From the NCBI GenBank assembly GCA_023428915.1, contig JAEYWL010000003.1, positions 1-6,062 on the forward strand: 6,062 nucleotides of DNA, read 5' to 3'. A program made the translations under genes and the position numbers. This document shows, piece after piece, positions 1 through 6,062 of the stretch (positions are counted from its first letter, which is position 1; the number at the start of each line of letters is the position of its first letter). Under the pieces are notes generated by a model. The model searched no databases, was not told the origin of the DNA, and was given only the letters and a program-made list of their open reading frames with translations. The stretch is from Verrucomicrobiota bacterium (GTDB lineage: Bacteria > Chlamydiota > Chlamydiia > Chlamydiales > JAEYWL01).

Positions 1-939
1 GCCCTGGTCTTGCAGAGTATAGGCCCGCAATTTATGCCCCAAACCAATCCCGCGTCCCTCATGCCCCCTGAGATAGACGACCACCCCTTGCTCTTGCCGG
101 CTAATTATTTCCATCGCGCAATTTAATTGAGCATTGCAATCGCATCTTAGAGAGCCGAATACATCACCGGTAAGGCATTCAGAGTGCACTCGCACTAACA
201 CATTTTCCTTGCCGCGGACATCCCCTTTAACCAGGGCGATGTGTTCGATGCCATCCAGCTTTGAAGAATACACCCAGGCTGTAAAATCGCCATATTTGGT
301 AGGGATTCTGGCTTGAGAAATAAGTTCCACAAGCTTTTCTTTACAGTGCCGGTAACGGATCAGTTCTGCTATTGTAACAAGGGGAATATCATAAGCTTCA
401 GAGAATTTTTTCAGGTCCGGATAGCGGGACATCGAGCCATCATCATTTACCATTTCACCGATAACACCTGCTGGCTGCAGGCCTGCTAGCCGGGTTAAGT
501 CCACGCAAGCTTCTGTATGGCCGGCACGTTTGAGCACTCCGCCTTCTCGGTATTTTAAAGGAAAAATGTGGCCGGGGCGCCTAAACTCTCCAGGTTTTGA
601 AGCCGGATCAATTAAAGCTAGGATTGTCTTGGTGCGGTCGCTGGCTGACACTCCGGTTGTTGTGCCAATTGCATAATCGACAGAAACCGTAAAAGCGGTA
701 AGGTTAATTTCCGTATTTTTTTCTACCATTAAGGGAATGTCAAGGCGCTCAAGCAGTTCGCCGGTCATGGGCACGCAAAGGATGCCGCCTGTATGTTTGA
801 CCATAAACGCAATGGCTTCCGGCGTCGCTTTTTCAGCTGCGATTATAAGGTCGCCTTCATTTTCCCGGTCTTCATCATCGGTAACGATGATAAAACGTCC
901 CTCGCGTAAAGCGCAAATAGCTTTCTCAACATTCTGCAT
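1..939 (-). CDS. ribBA: RibBA, bifunctional DHBP synthase / GTP cyclohydrolase II (partial, 3' end outside window)
   Basis: The reading frame is open from an ATG at 939 down to base 1, giving 313 residues; the usual length is about 400, so roughly the last 90 are beyond the edge. Residues 1-200 form the RibB domain, which makes 3,4-dihydroxy-2-butanone 4-phosphate from ribulose 5-phosphate. Its acidic metal/substrate loop DDEDRENEGDL is at 21-31, GTTTGVSASDR at 92-102, GHTEAC at 140-145 and the GEM..DDGSM segment at 161-170. Residues from about 205 form the RibA domain, which opens the GTP imidazole ring. The three zinc cysteines are C255, C266 and C268, followed by LRGHEGRGIGL at 290-300. 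Both enzymes feed the cytosolic riboflavin pathway. The ATG is the only in-frame start after an upstream stop at 970-972 and has a GGGGA ribosome site at 946-950. No FMN riboswitch can exist in the 60-base leader, which is too short. The gene probably shares a transcript with the TMEM14-like gene upstream. Confidence 0.97.
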   Translation of the reverse strand, partial: MQNVEKAICALREGRFIIVTDDEDRENEGDLIIAAEKATPEAIAFMVKHTGGILCVPMTGELLERLDIPLMVEKNTEINLTAFTVSVDYAIGTTTGVSASDRTKTILALIDPASKPGEFRRPGHIFPLKYREGGVLKRAGHTEACVDLTRLAGLQPAGVIGEMVNDDGSMSRYPDLKKFSEAYDIPLVTIAELIRYRHCKEKLVELISQARIPTKYGDFTAWVYSSKLDGIEHIALVKGDVRGKENVLVRVHSECLTGDVFGSLRCDCNAQLNCAMEIISRQEQGVVVYLRGHEGRGIGLGHKLRAYTLQDQG

Positions 940-945
940 GCATAT

Positions 946-950
946 TCCCC
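946..950 (-). promoter_or_regulatory. Ribosome binding site of ribBA
   Basis: On the minus strand GGGGA lies six bases before the ATG at 939. This supports that ATG over an out-of-frame ATG at 943. Confidence 0.6.
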
Positions 951-999
951 AAATAAGGCGGTAGCTTTCTTAAAATCCTAAAGCATATAGCAGAATAAG

Positions 1000-1332
1000 T
1001 TAATTCTGAAGGGGGATTTTATTCCGTTCCAGAAAATAAGTGGAAGCAAGGGTGATTAAGGAAACAATAAACATCAAGCCTGCAGGCATGAATTTTTGTG
1101 TAGCATACAGGCGCACCCCAAAAAATAGTATCAGCAGGGATAGGGCTGTGATAGCTAAGGGATAGCCCCAGAATTTTTCTTGCCGGCATCCCCATATTGC
1201 TATAAGCAGGCAAACAGAAAACAAGCTGCTGGCGGCTAGAGAAGGCAGACTATTAGCTGTAAAATAGCCGATCAAACCCCCAGTCATTAATAATAAAGTA
1301 TATGCAATCAGCACAGAGCTAGTTTTTTTCAT
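1000..1332 (-). CDS. TMEM14 / UPF0136-family small membrane protein
   Basis: This 110-residue, very hydrophobic protein has about four predicted membrane segments (near residues 6-24, 32-48, 57-75 and 83-100). It carries the signature features of the TMEM14 family (Pfam Tmemb_14): GGLIGY at 18-23, the small-residue stretch SLPSLAAS at 28-35, and KFMPAGLM at 80-87 just before the last helix. Eukaryotic relatives include mitochondrial TMEM14 proteins and the plant plastid FAX proteins, which are linked to fatty-acid export. A lipid or small-molecule transport role here is only inference. The ATG at 1332 is chosen because AGGAG lies five bases upstream; the GTG at 1338 overlaps that ribosome site and would add only two residues. 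The gene precedes ribBA by 60 bases on the same strand and is read from the strong promoter at 1385-1413. Family assignment is by motif only. Confidence 0.85.
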   Translation of the reverse strand: MKKTSSVLIAYTLLLMTGGLIGYFTANSLPSLAASSLFSVCLLIAIWGCRQEKFWGYPLAITALSLLILFFGVRLYATQKFMPAGLMFIVSLITLASTYFLERNKIPLQN

Positions 1333-1337
1333 GAACA

Positions 1338-1342
1338 CTCCT
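1338..1342 (-). promoter_or_regulatory. Ribosome binding site fixing the TMEM14-like gene start
   Basis: AGGAG on the minus strand ends five bases before the ATG at 1332. Its last G is the first base of the alternative GTG codon at 1338, so that GTG cannot be the start served by this site. Confidence 0.75.
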
Positions 1343-1349
1343 AAAGTAA

Positions 1350-1378
1350 TTGACGGAATCCATATAACACTCTAAAAA
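1350..1378 (+). promoter_or_regulatory. Candidate promoter for the CPAF gene
   Basis: On the plus strand, TTGACG (1350-1355, five of six matches) is followed after 17 bases by TAAAAA (1373-1378, four of six). The predicted start near 1385 would give a leader of about 79 bases. The -10 box is weak and A-rich, so this is a tentative call; it is the best sigma-70-like pair I found before the gene. Confidence 0.35.
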
Positions 1379-1384
1379 AATAGA

Positions 1385-1413
1385 ATTGTAAAAGCGCTAT
1401 TCGGGAGAGTCAA
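1385..1413 (-). promoter_or_regulatory. Sigma-70/sigma-66 type promoter for the TMEM14-like gene (and probably ribBA)
   Basis: On the minus strand, a TTGACT -35 box (1413-1408) and a TACAAT -10 box (1390-1385) are separated by exactly 17 bases. Each box matches the consensus at five of six positions. Transcription would begin near 1378, giving a leader of about 46 bases before the ATG at 1332. The start point falls next to a run of seven T residues (1380-1374 on this strand). Confidence 0.75.
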
Positions 1414-1451
1414 GCCTTTTCAAAAAAATATTGACCTATAGACTAATTAAT

Positions 1452-1455
1452 GAGG
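1452..1455 (+). promoter_or_regulatory. Ribosome binding site fixing the CPAF start
   Basis: GAGG lies eight bases before the ATG at 1464. It supports that codon over the in-frame TTG at 1431, which would put eleven extra residues in front of an otherwise typical signal peptide. Confidence 0.65.
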
Positions 1456-1463
1456 CATTAATA

Positions 1464-3260
1464 ATGCGTAAGATACTGTTTTCGCTTGTTTCGCTAAGTT
1501 TGCCCTTGGTGCTAAGTGCTGCCACCCAAGTGCAAGAAAAAATGATTAACAACTTAGATACTATTAAGGCTGTTTTTGAAGCACAATATGCCCCTGGCAA
1601 CTTAAAAGCACAACGTTTTGGCTGGAATCTCGAACATGAAGTAGAAAAGGCTAAAGCGGCTGTCTATGCCAACGAAAACATTACAAATAAGGATTACCAT
1701 AAGATCCTTTCTTCATTCTTTGGAAGCATGCAAGACTATCATTGCGGCGTTTATTTTTACTCTACAGAAAATGCCTCTTTGCCCTTTAGTGTGAAATCCA
1801 TAGACGATAAGTTTGTTATTACAAAAATCTATAAAGATCGCCTCTCCGCCAAAATTTATCCCATTGAAATTGGCGATGAGTTGATTGCCTTTGATGGCCG
1901 CCACCCCTCCGAAGTGACTCGGGAGCTGCTAGAAAAAGAACTCAATCACGCCAATCTTGAGACGGACCAAGCTTTTGCCGACTTGTTTCTGACAATACGG
2001 GCAGGCATGCTAGGGATGAATGTGCCAAACGGGCCTATCAGCATCACAGTTCGTTCTGCTGAAACCGGAAAGGTCAAAACTTATCAGTTAATTTGGGATT
2101 ATTACCCTGAAGAAGTAAAAAACGGTTCTTTCCCACAAATTGCTGCCATCAATGATGCCGCAAAAAAATCCCACTTTACTCAGGCAAAAATTGCTTCCCC
2201 CTATTTAGAAGTTGTTAATTCCCTTGTTTGCACAGATGCTGATGAGGAAAGTGAACAAGATCCAAAGATAGCACAAGGAAGAAGTTTTATTCCTGAAATG
2301 GGAGAGATTGTATGGCAGACGCCAGACTCAAATCCATTGTATGCGTATATTTATCAATTAGATGGCGCGCAAATTGGGTATGTGCGAATTCCTAGCTATA
2401 TTTTAGAAGATGAGACGATTAAAGAACTGCAAACAATTCTTAAAATACTAGAAGAAAAAACCGATGCGTTAGTTGTCGATGAGGTGGACAATTTCGGAGG
2501 ATACCTGTTTGAGGTATACTCTATTGTTTCTATGCTAACTGACAAGCCGTTAAGCACCCCCAAGCACCGCTTAATGATTACCCAAGAGGATGTTTTTGAA
2601 GCTCTTGCAGATATCGATCAGCTAAGCCATGTGCATTCAGACAGCGAAGCCGAAGCATTTTTTGGTGAAGAGGTTTTTGGCTATCCTGTGACTTATCAAT
2701 TTGCCAGATTTGCTTTGGATTTTAGCCGCTTTATTGTGGAAGAGTGGAATGCTGGTAGAAAGTTTACCAACCCTACCTATTTGTCAGGTGTTGATCAAAT
2801 CAACCCCCACCCTTATATAAATTATACCAAACCCCTTTTAGTATTGGTAAATGAAGGGGACTTTTCGGGCGGCGATTTCTTTGCAGCCATTTTACAAGAC
2901 AATAAGAGAGCCACAATCTTTGGCAACCGCACTGCCGGTGCCGGAGGAGGGGTTCGCGTGGTAGCTTTTCCAAACCGCCTTGGCGTTGTGGGATTTAGCC
3001 TCACTACATCTGTTGCTGAGAGGCAGGATTTACAGCCTATTGAAAATTTGGGTGTGACTCCGGATATTGCTTATAAGTTGACAGAGCAAGATGTCGTCAG
3101 CGGTTTTAAAGGGTATGTTGAGGCCGCCAATGCAGCTGTGCGCAATTTACTTGCGCCGGAAGTCTTAAATAGACCAAAGCCGCAAGAAGAAGTGCCAGCT
3201 GAGCAACTAGCTCCAGTACAAGAATCCACTAGGAGTATAGCTCAGTTATTAACAACCTAG
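1464..3260 (+). CDS. cpaf: CPAF-type secreted serine protease (chlamydial protease-like activity factor)
   Basis: The product is 598 residues, close to the roughly 600 of Chlamydia CPAF. The start is the ATG at 1464. Residues 1-20 are a Sec signal peptide: basic MRK, a Leu/Ser/Val-rich core, then LSAA as the probable cleavage region. The catalytic residues can be placed by motif: His93 in MQDYHCGV, Ser468 in GDFSGGDFF and Glu527 in ENLGVTPDI. The Ser-to-Glu spacing is 59, the same as between Ser499 and Glu558 of C. trachomatis CPAF. AGAGGG (491-496) follows in the S41-type fold. A PDZ-like part spans about 105-215 (LPFSVKSIDDKFVIT onward; GDELIAFDGR at 137-146). The acidic stretch near 257-266 lies where CPAF carries its self-cleaved inhibitory linker. 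Known CPAF is a homodimeric protease made as a zymogen and exported to the host side. A Pro/Glu/Gln-rich tail of about 30 residues ends the protein. It is the only complete plus-strand gene in the window. Confidence 0.96.
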   Translation: MRKILFSLVSLSLPLVLSAATQVQEKMINNLDTIKAVFEAQYAPGNLKAQRFGWNLEHEVEKAKAAVYANENITNKDYHKILSSFFGSMQDYHCGVYFYSTENASLPFSVKSIDDKFVITKIYKDRLSAKIYPIEIGDELIAFDGRHPSEVTRELLEKELNHANLETDQAFADLFLTIRAGMLGMNVPNGPISITVRSAETGKVKTYQLIWDYYPEEVKNGSFPQIAAINDAAKKSHFTQAKIASPYLEVVNSLVCTDADEESEQDPKIAQGRSFIPEMGEIVWQTPDSNPLYAYIYQLDGAQIGYVRIPSYILEDETIKELQTILKILEEKTDALVVDEVDNFGGYLFEVYSIVSMLTDKPLSTPKHRLMITQEDVFEALADIDQLSHVHSDSEAEAFFGEEVFGYPVTYQFARFALDFSRFIVEEWNAGRKFTNPTYLSGVDQINPHPYINYTKPLLVLVNEGDFSGGDFFAAILQDNKRATIFGNRTAGAGGGVRVVAFPNRLGVVGFSLTTSVAERQDLQPIENLGVTPDIAYKLTEQDVVSGFKGYVEAANAAVRNLLAPEVLNRPKPQEEVPAEQLAPVQESTRSIAQLLTT

Positions 3261-3276
3261 ATCTTAAATTTGGAGT

Positions 3277-3294
3277 GCTGCGACTCGTCGCAGC
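3277..3294. repeat. Hairpin 1 of the repeat cluster, possible terminator for the CPAF gene
   Basis: A perfect 7-bp stem, GCTGCGA paired with TCGCAGC, closes a CTCG loop. It starts 16 bases after the CPAF stop codon. On the plus strand it is followed by TTTCTC, a poor U-tract, so an intrinsic terminator role is possible but not well supported. Confidence 0.6.
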
Positions 3295-3301
3295 TTTCTC
3301 C

Positions 3302-3321
3302 ATGTTCGACTTGTCGAACAT
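3302..3321. repeat. Hairpin 2 of the repeat cluster
   Basis: A perfect 8-bp stem, ATGTTCGA paired with TCGAACAT, closes a CTTG loop. It shares the core CGACTYGTCG with hairpin 1. No T-run follows on either strand. Confidence 0.6.
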
Positions 3322-3347
3322 AAAAGAGGTTGTTTAAGGCCAAGACA

Positions 3348-5585
3348 TTAAGTGTTCGACAAGCCACCGCACTCCAAATTATTTTTAATGCTTTTTCTTC
3401 CGCGAAACCAGAAAACCAAGATAGTGCCTATCGTAAGGATAATAGCTCCAGGATAAGTTAGATAATACTTGGCCGGGTCGTAATTGACCGTCAGCTGTAT
3501 AGTTTTGACCTCGGACTCATCCGCCGGGGTAATATTCGAGAGATAGAACCGATAGCCCTCCCAGGTTTCAAGCACGTTGTTCATGCTAATGGTCTTTTCT
3601 ATTTGCTTCCCTGTGCGCGTGTCAGTAACCAATAAATCGCTTTCATAGCTATACGCTTGATTCGTTCCAGGATAATTTAATTGCCTGGCAGTGCGCAGAC
3701 GCACACGATAAGGCAAGGTGATCGAAGCTGGCACAAAGCGCATGGCATGGCTGCCGTTGAGAATGGCCCACTTAAAACCTTTGGCCAGCGGTTCATAAGG
3801 CAATCTATGAAGCTCAAGCCCCTCGTTTTGCTTTACTGCTACAAGAATGCTGGGGCGGTTGTTTTCCAGTTTAGAATTCGGGAATGAGTCTTCAAACACT
3901 AGTTCTAAAGGCTTTTCTAACGTAATCGGAAAAGCAAAGGAACTTGGGTGCATCTCATTTTGGGCTGCGGCTAGCCGCTCATACAATTCTTGTTCCGTGG
4001 CAGCATTTAAAGGGAACTGCTGCAGATGTATGCCATGCAAGCGCATCCAGGCGCTTAATAAAGTATGGTTGTTATCTTTGCTGGCGCTGACTGCATGGGG
4101 CCGGGAGAAAATTTCCAGCGTGAGCGCTTGCAGTATATCGGCGTTGCGGAGCAGTTGGGGGTCTTGTAGTTTTTCAAATATATGTGAAGCCATGCAGCAA
4201 GCCTGAACAATTTCTTTTGGAATAGACGGCCAATTCAACTCTTTCATGACCTTTTGCATTTTTGAAGAAGGAGAAGCGGTGTATAGCCAGCCTCCGTCCT
4301 GGTTCCAGCGGTCTAGGAATTCGATACAGACATCGGCAAAGTTTTCACCGCAACTCTGGCATGCTGTTTGCAATAATTGCAGAGGAGGCGCCAGCTGTTC
4401 CCGATTTGTGGAAGCAATTTCTAAAAGAGTTTTAAGAAAATGCCGTGCCGCTTCTTCCCGCCTTGACAAGTCATTGGGAAGAGGATAGGCATAGAAGGAA
4501 ACCGGCAATGTATAGCCCAGGAAACCATTGCGGTAGCTGGCTATCTGTTCAGCGGCCAGGGCTGCTTTGGATATTTCTCCATGTTCGGAAAAATAGTAGA
4601 GCTGTTCTTTCCCTTCCGCATCCCGTAAAAAAAGCAGGGTTGGCGTATTTTTCAAAACTAGCGTCAATGGCGGCTTACCCAAATGGCGTAAATTATTAGT
4701 GTTAAGCAGTGCTTCGGGGCCGGAAAGAAGTATGGTCGAAGAGTCTTGGGCAGCGTGATTTGTTAATTGCAGTTTGCTTTCCGCAAATTCTAACTGAAAT
4801 TCCAAATCGGGATCTTGATTTGCTAAGCATTCATGCAATGGCTTATAAAAGCACTGCCTGCCTTCTTCATCAATGCCTTCCACTATAACCGTTTTTATAT
4901 ATTGCGCTTCAGCTGCAGCATCTATTTCAAGCACATTTGCGGCGTAAATTTCCAGAGCCCTGGAAGCGTAAGGATGAAAGGGAAGAACAAGGGGAGATGC
5001 TGACCGGAGCGAGCTGGCAATCTCAATAGGCGGCAATCCCGCAATCATTAAGGTGCGGCCGGTTAACCAACCCGCCAGCGAACTAGGTGCATGAGGATGA
5101 TAGGCTGCGAGCCTTAGTTTAGCGGCTTGCAGATCAACTCCGCGTTGCAGCTGGGCTAAACTATATTCTTTTGCTTCTTGAGAGGCATATTCTAAAACTT
5201 GCAAGGCATAAGTGTAGGGTTGCAGCACTTTTTGCGAAGCTGCGCCTTCCTCAATCACCATAAATCCTTGCAACCCCCAGATGTTCTTAATAAATGCTCC
5301 GCTAATGACCATTAACAAGCCAATATGGGTAATTATAAAGGGGAGGTGGGAGCGCTTAAAAGGGTAGCGCTGCAAGGTAGAAAATAAAATATTCACAAAG
5401 AAAAAGCAAAGGAGCAGGTTAAAACTCCAGTGGCTGTAAATATACTGGGAGGCATACAGGTGGGAATCGTATTTAGATTCAAGCAAAGTACCTATGATAA
5501 CATACAAGGCTGCTGATCCAATTAGCAGGATGGCAAAATATACACTGCCGAAAAAACGGCAAACTTTGAGGATGCTATAATTCAT
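3348..5585 (-). CDS. resB: ResB/Ccs1-type cytochrome c maturation membrane protein
   Basis: This is a 745-residue protein of System II cytochrome c biogenesis. With CcsA/ResC, ResB delivers and attaches haem to apocytochrome c outside the inner membrane. The ResB layout is visible: TM1 about 14-33, TM2 52-71, TM3 81-99 with THIGLLMVISGAFI, a long ectodomain about 100-706, then TM4 about 708-727. The C-terminal part before TM4 is typical: LPYRVRLR (624-631), YESDLLVTD (647-655), GYRFYLSNITP (677-687), then TVNYDP (699-704). The ectodomain is longer than in common ResB proteins, with a helical-looking middle (about 375-560) holding CQSC (Cys409, Cys412), Cys420 and Cys463-Cys464. The ATG at 5585 overlaps the stop of the upstream gene (ATGA) and has no good ribosome site, so coupled translation is likely. 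The last nine residues, LECGGLSNT, are encoded inside the repeat cluster. No ccsA follows downstream. Subfamily is assigned by motif and topology. Confidence 0.88.
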   Translation of the reverse strand: MNYSILKVCRFFGSVYFAILLIGSAALYVIIGTLLESKYDSHLYASQYIYSHWSFNLLLCFFFVNILFSTLQRYPFKRSHLPFIITHIGLLMVISGAFIKNIWGLQGFMVIEEGAASQKVLQPYTYALQVLEYASQEAKEYSLAQLQRGVDLQAAKLRLAAYHPHAPSSLAGWLTGRTLMIAGLPPIEIASSLRSASPLVLPFHPYASRALEIYAANVLEIDAAAEAQYIKTVIVEGIDEEGRQCFYKPLHECLANQDPDLEFQLEFAESKLQLTNHAAQDSSTILLSGPEALLNTNNLRHLGKPPLTLVLKNTPTLLFLRDAEGKEQLYYFSEHGEISKAALAAEQIASYRNGFLGYTLPVSFYAYPLPNDLSRREEAARHFLKTLLEIASTNREQLAPPLQLLQTACQSCGENFADVCIEFLDRWNQDGGWLYTASPSSKMQKVMKELNWPSIPKEIVQACCMASHIFEKLQDPQLLRNADILQALTLEIFSRPHAVSASKDNNHTLLSAWMRLHGIHLQQFPLNAATEQELYERLAAAQNEMHPSSFAFPITLEKPLELVFEDSFPNSKLENNRPSILVAVKQNEGLELHRLPYEPLAKGFKWAILNGSHAMRFVPASITLPYRVRLRTARQLNYPGTNQAYSYESDLLVTDTRTGKQIEKTISMNNVLETWEGYRFYLSNITPADESEVKTIQLTVNYDPAKYYLTYPGAIILTIGTILVFWFRGRKSIKNNLECGGLSNT

Positions 5586-6062
5586 AGGCGTGCAGGGATT
5601 TCATCTATCAGTTCAAAGCTGCGCGCGAAAGCTTCTATTTCGCTATATTGCTGTTGCAGGAGTTCAGGAGAGCCTATTACTTTTATGGCAACATCAGCGC
5701 GCATCTGCCGCTTTTTAGCTGTTGATTTTGAAGAAGCTTCATCCATAATGGCGTAGTAATGATCCTTGCCGATGTGAAGGGCCCAGGCAAGCATGGCTGT
5801 TTCTTCACCGCTTAGGATGCCTATGTTGGCATATAACACTCCATGAAAGCCATTGAAAGACTGCGGCGCCAGCTTTTCTTCTGTTTGGCTTCCGCCTAAT
5901 TGTTTGCGCCAACGTATGGCTTGGTTTTCTATAGGAATGCGCATTTCAATTTCATCAGTCGGGAAATTATACACTGTAGCTTTTAGCCAGCCATTGTCCG
6001 ATTGATAGGCGTACTCGCTTAAGGGCAGGGTCGTGTCTATAAAACGAGGGTATGTTTGCTCA
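5582..6062 (-). CDS. Unrecognised protein gene, 3' part only (5' end outside window)
   Basis: The frame stays open from a TGA at 5582 to the right edge, giving 159 residues; the true start lies beyond 6062. An internal GTG at 5974 could be taken as a start. However, the 29 residues upstream of it (for example RFIDTTLPLSEYAYQ and SDNGWLKATVYNFP) read as continuous protein, and the GTG has no ribosome site. I do not recognise the family. The visible part is soluble, without membrane helices. It has a Trp-rich aromatic start, a central FHGVLYANIGILSGEETAMLAWALHI stretch split by Gly, a Lys/Ser-rich patch (SSKSTAKKR), then IKVIGSPELLQQQYSEIEAFARSFE. That closing pattern loosely recalls the ends of PsbP/DcrB-like beta-alpha domains, a weak guess. 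It overlaps resB by four bases, so the two are probably one operon and may act at the same membrane site. Confidence 0.8.
   Translation of the reverse strand, partial: EQTYPRFIDTTLPLSEYAYQSDNGWLKATVYNFPTDEIEMRIPIENQAIRWRKQLGGSQTEEKLAPQSFNGFHGVLYANIGILSGEETAMLAWALHIGKDHYYAIMDEASSKSTAKKRQMRADVAIKVIGSPELLQQQYSEIEAFARSFELIDEIPARL

Larger units (their letters stand above)
3267..3380. repeat. Palindromic repeat cluster between convergent genes
   Basis: A 114-base element is bounded by perfect 12-base inverted arms, AATTTGGAGTGC at 3267-3278 and GCACTCCAAATT at 3369-3380. It starts six bases after the CPAF stop and ends inside the resB coding region. Between the arms are two perfect hairpins (3277-3294 and 3302-3321). 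A further 11-base inverted pair is CTTGTCGAACA at 3310-3320 and its complement at 3353-3363. Read inward from either end, each arm is followed within a few bases by a CTYG tetraloop-like core. This suggests a modular 'arm plus small hairpin' unit, duplicated head to head and partly scrambled. It encodes no transposase and looks like a REP/MITE-class dispersed palindrome. Whether other copies exist cannot be seen here. Confidence 0.75.

Noticed and set aside
737..964. Plus-strand open frame opposite ribBA, and similar plus-strand frames opposite resB (for example 3847-4206)
   Set aside because: They lie wholly antisense to clearly recognisable genes, give Ser/Arg/Cys-rich sequences without motifs, and have no supporting ribosome sites.
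991..1008. Inverted repeat CAGAAT / ATTCTG with a 6-base loop over the TMEM14-like gene stop codon, as a terminator
   Set aside because: The stem is only 6 bp and AT-rich, with no T-run on the minus strand. It would also cut off ribBA, which lacks a good promoter of its own.
982..1010. Separate promoter for ribBA (TTCAGA, 17 bases, TATGCT on the minus strand)
   Set aside because: Each box matches the consensus at only four of six positions, which is expected by chance in AT-rich DNA. Read-through from the promoter at 1385-1413 is simpler.
1431..1463. Upstream TTG start for the CPAF gene adding eleven residues
   Set aside because: It would put a polar stretch in front of a typical signal peptide, and the GAGG ribosome site is correctly spaced only for the ATG at 1464.
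3277..3321. Tandem hairpins as a classical bidirectional intrinsic terminator for cpaf and resB
   Set aside because: Neither hairpin is followed by a proper U-tract on either strand. The shared core and flanking inverted arms fit a dispersed repeat better, although some termination effect is not excluded.
5582..5974. Complete 130-residue gene starting at the GTG at 5974
   Set aside because: The same frame continues upstream without a stop to the window edge with protein-like sequence, and there is no ribosome site before the GTG. It is treated as a partial gene.

Overview
The window comes from a member of the Chlamydiota, most likely one of the amoeba-associated ('environmental') lineages rather than Chlamydia itself. 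The main evidence is a full-length CPAF (chlamydial protease-like activity factor) homologue with the family's catalytic residues. The RibBA sequence and the small TMEM14-type membrane protein fit that assignment. I cannot name the genus.

Layout, left to right. Bases 1-939 (minus strand) hold the first 313 codons of ribBA, the bifunctional riboflavin-precursor enzyme, which runs off the left edge. Bases 1000-1332 (minus) encode a 110-residue TMEM14/UPF0136-family membrane protein. It lies 60 bases upstream of ribBA on the same strand and has a near-consensus promoter at 1385-1413. Bases 1464-3260 (plus) encode the CPAF homologue, read away from the TMEM14 gene. Bases 3267-3380 form a palindromic repeat cluster filling the junction between two convergent genes. 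Bases 3348-5585 (minus) encode a large ResB-type cytochrome c maturation membrane protein whose last codons lie inside the repeat. Bases 5582-6062 (minus) are the 3' part of an unrecognised gene that overlaps the resB start by four bases and continues past the right edge.

Functionally this is a mixed neighbourhood. It has riboflavin synthesis, a putative lipid-related small membrane protein, a secreted virulence-type protease and a haem-attachment protein. There appear to be two transcription units on the minus strand (TMEM14-ribBA; unknown gene-resB) with the protease gene alone on the plus strand between them. No gene-free stretch exceeds 300 bases. The non-coding gaps are 940-999, 1333-1463 (promoters) and 3261-3347 (repeat).

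I found no CRISPR array, tRNA, rRNA, transposase or clearly new defence or mobile system. The most unusual points are the repeat cluster that appears to have supplied the ResB C-terminus and stop codon, the face-to-face promoters between the TMEM14 gene and cpaf, and the long Cys-containing ectodomain insert in ResB.
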